Assembly: GCA_934434905.1 (NCBI GenBank)
Contig: CAKSAI010000101.1
Coordinates: 1 to 9,754 of the forward strand
Origin: an uncultured Lachnospiraceae bacterium
Lineage (GTDB): Bacteria; Bacillota; Clostridia; Lachnospirales; Lachnospiraceae
Length of the DNA: 9,754 nt
Direction: 5' to 3'
The notes under the pieces were generated by a model. That model did not search any database. It saw only the letters and a list, made by a program, of their open reading frames with translations, and was not told where the DNA came from. Both the position numbers and the translations under genes were made by a program. Positions 7,701 through 9,754 of this stretch are shown piece after piece (position 1 is the first letter of the stretch; each line of letters opens with the position of its first letter).

Positions 7701-8586
7701 TGTGGGCTGCAATAACCGGGAACAGACGGTGGGACCCGGCGAGAGCCGGAAGTATCTGTGGTATGCGGATCGTGAGTATGGTGCCTGTATCCTGCAGTCC
7801 TTTGGCGATATGAGAAACCATCGTTATCATGGCTTGTTTGGGATGATCATCATTGAACCGGCCGGGGCGAGATGGTATAAGAGCATGCCGGGTGCCGGTG
7901 AGCAGTACAGGGAGCAGGCGGTGACCGAGACAGCCCGAAGCCGACGGAAGCGCCGGGCGGCAAGGCAGCGGGAAGCTTACGGGGAGCAGGCAGTTGTCAC
8001 TGCACCGGGGAAGGATACTTTCCGGGAATTTGCAGTATTTATTCAGAATGGAATCCGCCTTCTGGATATCAATGATGATTTGATCAAGACCGCGACGGAT
8101 GACGGAGAGGGCGTGGATGATGAGGATACCGGGGAGAAGGGCTATAATTACCGGTCCGAGCGCTTTTACAACCGCCTTCTGCGGGATGAACACATATCCA
8201 GGGTGTTCAGCAGCAGGGTACACGGGGATCCGGCGACGCCTGTCTTTCTGACTTATTCCGGGGAACGGGTGTTGTTCCGTACGGTAATGCCGGCCGATAA
8301 GCCGCGCAACGTGGGGTTTGCCATTCACGGCCACGTGTGGGCGGAGCAGCCGGCGGATCCTTTTTCCAGGGTGATCCCGCTGCAGGGAGCTGTCAGTATC
8401 GGCGGCAATTACGAGATAGAGCCCACCTGCGGCGCTTCCTGTCCCGGAGATTATCTCTATCGCTCCGGAACATTGAAGTGGGATGTGGAATCCGGCATGT
8501 GGGGGATCCTGCGGGTGATGAAGCATGGACTTGGCTGCAAGTGCCGGGAGGTCTGCAGGCGGGTGATGGGGAGATTTAAGAGATAG
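4729..8586 (+). CDS. Large multicopper oxidase, three modules / six cupredoxin domains, MnxG-like
   Basis: This 1285-residue protein is three homologous modules (about 18-382, 505-860 and 885-1267), each read as two cupredoxin domains. Every module opens with a YNRFGDHDPDG-type motif (Y26, Y519, Y900) and repeats FREFAVF, GINYRSEP and HGDPATPI; each ends in a G-M/L-W turn. One complete copper centre is visible. Domain 2 carries HVFHLHNH (H311, H314, H316) and HCHLYPHFHEGM (H364, C365, H366, H370, M375). Domain 3 carries HIH (H600, H602) and HDH (H646, H648). Type 1 copper would bind H311, C365, H370 and M375; the trinuclear cluster would bind the other eight His. Equivalent sites in domains 4-6 are degraded (YYY for HCH in domain 4). 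Such enzymes couple substrate oxidation to reduction of O2 to water. There is no signal peptide. Size and plan recall the spore Mn(II) oxidase MnxG; the true substrate (Mn, Fe, Cu or organic) is not known. It probably forms an operon with the DUF2935 gene. Confidence 0.9.
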   Translation: MELCHYDRTKKERVFRVEAIEIPIVYNRFGDHDPDGLLYVLSQDAETVRREAKEAFLFDPPQPAKCVQPLVIRANLGDRILVHFSHSLSRRLSMHVQGLSYDVRTSDGASVGNNPDTTTDREITYCWYADQEGVFLFSDMGDTRSGEEGTNVHGLFGAIIVEPPEAVWLDPEDGEPLESGLFADIYTPGQKAFREYAVFFHDELEIKNKAGEQPTDPHTGLPSATTGISYRSEPMRNRMPLTDGHADEMKMPETFAMEGEMDGAMDNSVDSGEDISMSSWVYGDPAPPILKAYVGDPSKIRLVHGGIKETHVFHLHNHQWRLEGENERSNIIDSISISPQECYTLDILHGAGSLNGMIGDAIFHCHLYPHFHEGMWTLWRVYDRLQDGSGQLPDGVRIPPLMPLRDRPLPQGKDAEHPGYPNFINGIFGERPLQPPLGILNPDGSNKIEPTELEQANFVKCFAPGALYTESCPCHAGECAEGLKNNETAEEEGEGTEDVVDAQRIKVFEIALVQARITYNKFGWHDPQGRFFVTKEELERHGGLETYIRKVECQEIQVEPLVVRANAGECIEIRLTNLLPEMLMESPFQMETITDIAGYHIHLVKFDTIVSDGAANGWNNIAGARKYETLIERFFADTQLNTVFFHDHLFANSHQMHGVFGALLVEEAGATFHDIRTGEELSCGTKAVIRRRDGSSFREFALFVHDFAFLFDRDGKPLNPPEVPGGHDDPGVMGINYRCEPMPERLSCCKDAAYLFSSLVHGDPATPILETYPGDEMLLRLLDGAHEEQHSFNLTGMYWQKELNDSHSPLAAAQTIGISEAFNFRIDKPYGSGDYLYYYGGIDDVWLGLWGIVRAYEREQPCLKPLCQGRARILPLPPCPGMNAVVRKYEVAAIQTDIQYNRYGDHDPDGLVFVPAEDVEMIRCGKREVKPLILRANVGEWIEVTLHNLFEKEVPYFDYPRVPLDRAYKPSVRVSLNPQFLHYDATDSGINVGCNNREQTVGPGESRKYLWYADREYGACILQSFGDMRNHRYHGLFGMIIIEPAGARWYKSMPGAGEQYREQAVTETARSRRKRRAARQREAYGEQAVVTAPGKDTFREFAVFIQNGIRLLDINDDLIKTATDDGEGVDDEDTGEKGYNYRSERFYNRLLRDEHISRVFSSRVHGDPATPVFLTYSGERVLFRTVMPADKPRNVGFAIHGHVWAEQPADPFSRVIPLQGAVSIGGNYEIEPTCGASCPGDYLYRSGTLKWDVESGMWGILRVMKHGLGCKCREVCRRVMGRFKR
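5659..5856 (+). other. Type 1 copper site plus half of the trinuclear site (domain 2)
   Basis: This stretch encodes residues 311-376. It holds the multicopper oxidase motifs L3 (H-x-x-H-x-H at 311, 314, 316) and L4 (H364-C365-H366, then H370 and M375). All spacings match the canonical HCHxxxHxxxxM pattern, and Met is the axial ligand. Confidence 0.9.
6526..6672 (+). other. Second half of the trinuclear copper site (domain 3)
   Basis: This stretch encodes residues 600-648 with HIH (L1-type) and FFHDH (L2-type), followed by an HGVFGALLVE strand typical of the end of the first cupredoxin domain. Together with the domain 2 motifs it completes the eight trinuclear-cluster histidines. Confidence 0.85.
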
Positions 8587-8593
8587 AAGATGC

Positions 8594-8627
8594 GAGAGAA
8601 GCCAGCACTTACAGGCAGGCTTCTCTC
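8594..8627 (+). terminator. Hairpin downstream of the oxidase gene, possible terminator
   Basis: GAGAGAAGCC (8594-8603) and GGCTTCTCTC (8618-8627) form a perfect 10-bp stem with a 14-nt loop, 7 nt after the oxidase stop. No T-run follows (ACTGTTCAG), so it may act as an mRNA 3'-end stabiliser or a weak or factor-dependent terminator. Confidence 0.55.
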
Positions 8628-8666
8628 ACTGTTCAGTGGTAAATCGTGAGGTGATGAGGCGTTACT

Positions 8667-8714
8667 GTGAAAGGATACCGTTCTAAAATTGTGAAAAGAT
8701 ACAGTTCTAAAATT
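8667..8714 (+). repeat. 24-nt direct tandem repeat upstream of the small-protein/kinase pair
   Basis: Two adjacent 24-nt copies, 8667-8690 and 8691-8714, differ at two positions. Each reads GTGAAARGATAC followed by MGTTCTAAAATT. They end 3 nt before the proposed -35 element at 8718, the place expected for an activator or repressor site. An 11-nt piece (ACAGTTCTAAA) recurs at 9185-9195 inside the kinase gene. Confidence 0.85.
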
Positions 8715-8717
8715 CGA

Positions 8718-8746
8718 TTGCTTTGCACTTGTTTTCATGGTAAGAT
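8718..8746 (+). promoter_or_regulatory. Probable sigma-A promoter for the 117-aa gene
   Basis: TTGCTT (8718-8723) and TAAGAT (8741-8746) are separated by 17 nt. Both are partial matches to TTGACA and TATAAT, and spacing is optimal. Transcription would start near 8753, leaving a leader of about 36 nt before the chosen ATG. The adjacent 24-nt repeats make regulation here plausible. Confidence 0.45.
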
Positions 8747-8775
8747 AGGGATATGTTATTGTTTCAGAAAAAGGG

Positions 8776-8783
8776 TCAGGAGG
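8776..8783 (+). promoter_or_regulatory. Ribosome binding site that decides the 117-aa protein start
   Basis: TCAGGAGG is a near-perfect Shine-Dalgarno site 5 nt before ATG 8789. It excludes the in-frame ATG at 8753, which lies about at the predicted transcription start and has no ribosome binding site. Confidence 0.8.
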
Positions 8784-8788
8784 CCAGG

Positions 8789-9142
8789 ATGTACAATTTT
8801 AGTGTGTTGTGGAAAAATGAGGTAACTGCTGATGTTTCTATTAAAGAAGATGCAAGTGGTTTTAAGACGCTAAACTATATTAAAAGATATACAGACGATA
8901 TTGCAAAGCAGCCTTTTGGCGGGACAAGACTGGACCTGGCGAGGGTATATGAGTTCCTGGAGGGGCGATGGTTTGAGCGGGAGCGCCCGGATGTGATGGA
9001 ACAGCTTGCATATCTCGGTTTAACGGAATATGATCCTTGGGAGATTGTGAAGAAAACACATGGCGTAATGTTTGAGGATTTTATCTGGGTTCGGTTTGAG
9101 GGTGAGAGATTGACATGGGACGATGTGAAGATACGGGATTAA
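8789..9142 (+). CDS. 117-aa protein of unknown function, partner of the downstream HipA-like kinase
   Basis: I do not recognise a named domain. The protein is small, soluble and slightly acidic, with many aromatics. A segment near the N terminus starts MYNFSVLWKNEVTADV and looks like beta strands. The middle (FGGTRLDLARVYEFLEGRWF) looks helical, and the C-terminal part (LGLTEYDPWEIVKKTHGVMF, then DDFIWVRF-like FEDFIWVRF and LTWDDVKIRD) looks like a conserved domain. From memory, similar small proteins sit directly upstream of HipA-like kinases in Lachnospiraceae, but I cannot verify that here. There is no helix-turn-helix that would make it a HipB-type antitoxin. It overlaps the kinase gene by 28 nt, so they are translationally coupled and probably act together. 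A role like HipS (small partner of the kinase in tripartite HipBST systems) is possible but unproven. Confidence 0.7.
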   Translation: MYNFSVLWKNEVTADVSIKEDASGFKTLNYIKRYTDDIAKQPFGGTRLDLARVYEFLEGRWFERERPDVMEQLAYLGLTEYDPWEIVKKTHGVMFEDFIWVRFEGERLTWDDVKIRD

Positions 9143-9754
9143 AGGAAGTTTATCTGGATAAAAAGTATATAAGAAATGCAGAAAACAGTTCTAAAGGTAC
9201 GCAACTGAAATTTTTTAAGGATAATATATGGTATAAGCAGAATCGAAGCGGATATGAAGGAAGGGCAGAGGTGCTGTGCTCACTTTTGCTGTCCTATACG
9301 AACATAACAGATTATGTGGTATATGAGGAATGTAGGATAAATGGCAGGAGCGGCTGCAGATCTCAAAGCTTTCTAAGGCCGGAAGAAGAATGCATAACAC
9401 TGCAGCGTTTGTATGAATTTCATATGGGCGGACAGTTCTATGATACAATAATGAAATATGCGAAGGTGGAGGAACGAATTGCATATACGCTGGAATTTGT
9501 CTGGAAGGCCACAGGCATCGATTTGCGGGAATATCTCGGCAGACTTCTGACATTCGATATGGTGACGCTGAATATAGACCGTCATTTTCATAATATCTGT
9601 GTGATACGGCAGGCGGACGGCAGTTATCGTCAGGCACCGATATTTGATAATGGTGCGGCACTGCTAAGCAATTTTGGCTTGTTTCCGATGGATGAAGATC
9701 TGGAAACAAACATTGGCCGGGCAGTTGCGGCCCCTTTCAGTGGAAGCTTTGAGC
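9115..9754 (+). CDS. HipA-like kinase-fold protein (3'-truncated by the window edge)
   Basis: The frame from ATG 9115 stays open for 213 codons to the right edge, so the C terminus is missing. The start follows a weak GAGGGTGAG (9098-9106) and lies inside the preceding gene. The N-terminal part has KFFKDNIWYKQN then GYEGRAEVLCSLLL, resembling an ATP-lobe strand with a possible nucleotide-binding Lys41 and a conserved Glu52. Further on are NIDRHFHN (residues 153-160: catalytic-loop Asp155, metal-binding Asn160) and APIFDNGAALL (Asp178, the DFG-equivalent), the signature pair of HipA/CtkA-type kinases. Such kinases phosphorylate proteins, for example GltX in the case of E. coli HipA, but the target here is unknown. 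No HipB-like regulator is visible upstream. AT content is higher than in the genes to the left, consistent with an acquired module. Confidence 0.75.
   Translation, partial: MGRCEDTGLKEVYLDKKYIRNAENSSKGTQLKFFKDNIWYKQNRSGYEGRAEVLCSLLLSYTNITDYVVYEECRINGRSGCRSQSFLRPEEECITLQRLYEFHMGGQFYDTIMKYAKVEERIAYTLEFVWKATGIDLREYLGRLLTFDMVTLNIDRHFHNICVIRQADGSYRQAPIFDNGAALLSNFGLFPMDEDLETNIGRAVAAPFSGSFE

Noticed and set aside
7654..8526. Long minus-strand frame (290 aa) opposite oxidase module 3
   Set aside because: The + strand encodes conserved cupredoxin motifs throughout; the antisense product shows no family features.
7381..8586. A second active copper site in oxidase modules 2-3
   Set aside because: In domain 4 the HCH motif is YYY and in domain 6 the equivalent reads YRSG; the His of domain 5 motifs are missing. 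Only isolated His remain.
8753..8788. Upstream ATG 8753 for the 117-aa protein
   Set aside because: It sits at the predicted transcription start without a ribosome binding site; ATG 8789 has a near-perfect one.
9215..9709. Minus-strand frame (164 aa) at the right edge
   Set aside because: The + strand frame from 9115 is open to the edge and carries kinase motifs, so the antisense frame is a shadow.

Overview
The window looks like chromosomal DNA of an anaerobic, probably spore-forming Clostridia, most likely Lachnospiraceae. This is inferred from moderate-to-high GC with strong purine-rich Shine-Dalgarno sites, a bifunctional homocysteine methyltransferase/methylene-THF reductase gene overlapping a MetH that lacks the reactivation domain, and a DUF2935 gene. 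No RNA gene, CRISPR array or insertion sequence was recognised.

Layout, all on the + strand. (1) 1-3739: methionine synthesis from the folate pool. A 5'-truncated Hcy-methyltransferase/MTHFR fusion overlaps, by ATGA, a B12-dependent methionine synthase of 869 aa whose two interdomain linkers are made of short tandem repeats. (2) 3740-3824: a short gap holding a strong hairpin that buries the ribosome binding site of the next gene and carries a sigma-K-like -10 element. (3) 3825-8586: a tight two-gene unit, a DUF2935 ferritin-like protein followed 10 nt later by a 1285-aa multicopper oxidase. The oxidase has three homologous modules, read here as six cupredoxin domains, with one complete copper centre split between domains 2 and 3. 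(4) 8587-8788: an intergenic region with a hairpin, a 24-nt tandem repeat and a plausible promoter. (5) 8789-9754: a more AT-rich pair, a 117-aa protein of unknown function overlapping a HipA-like kinase-fold gene that runs off the right edge.

How the genes work together: the first pair makes 5-methyl-THF and uses it to methylate homocysteine. The DUF2935/oxidase pair looks like a metal-handling or oxidising unit. Its size, six-domain plan and lack of a signal peptide recall the Bacillus spore Mn(II) oxidase MnxG and the spore-coat laccase CotA, so a spore-surface role is proposed as an inference. The last pair looks like an accessory module, possibly toxin-antitoxin-like or regulatory.

The most interesting item is the oxidase with its atypical placement of the copper site, together with the DUF2935 partner and the unusual leader hairpin.
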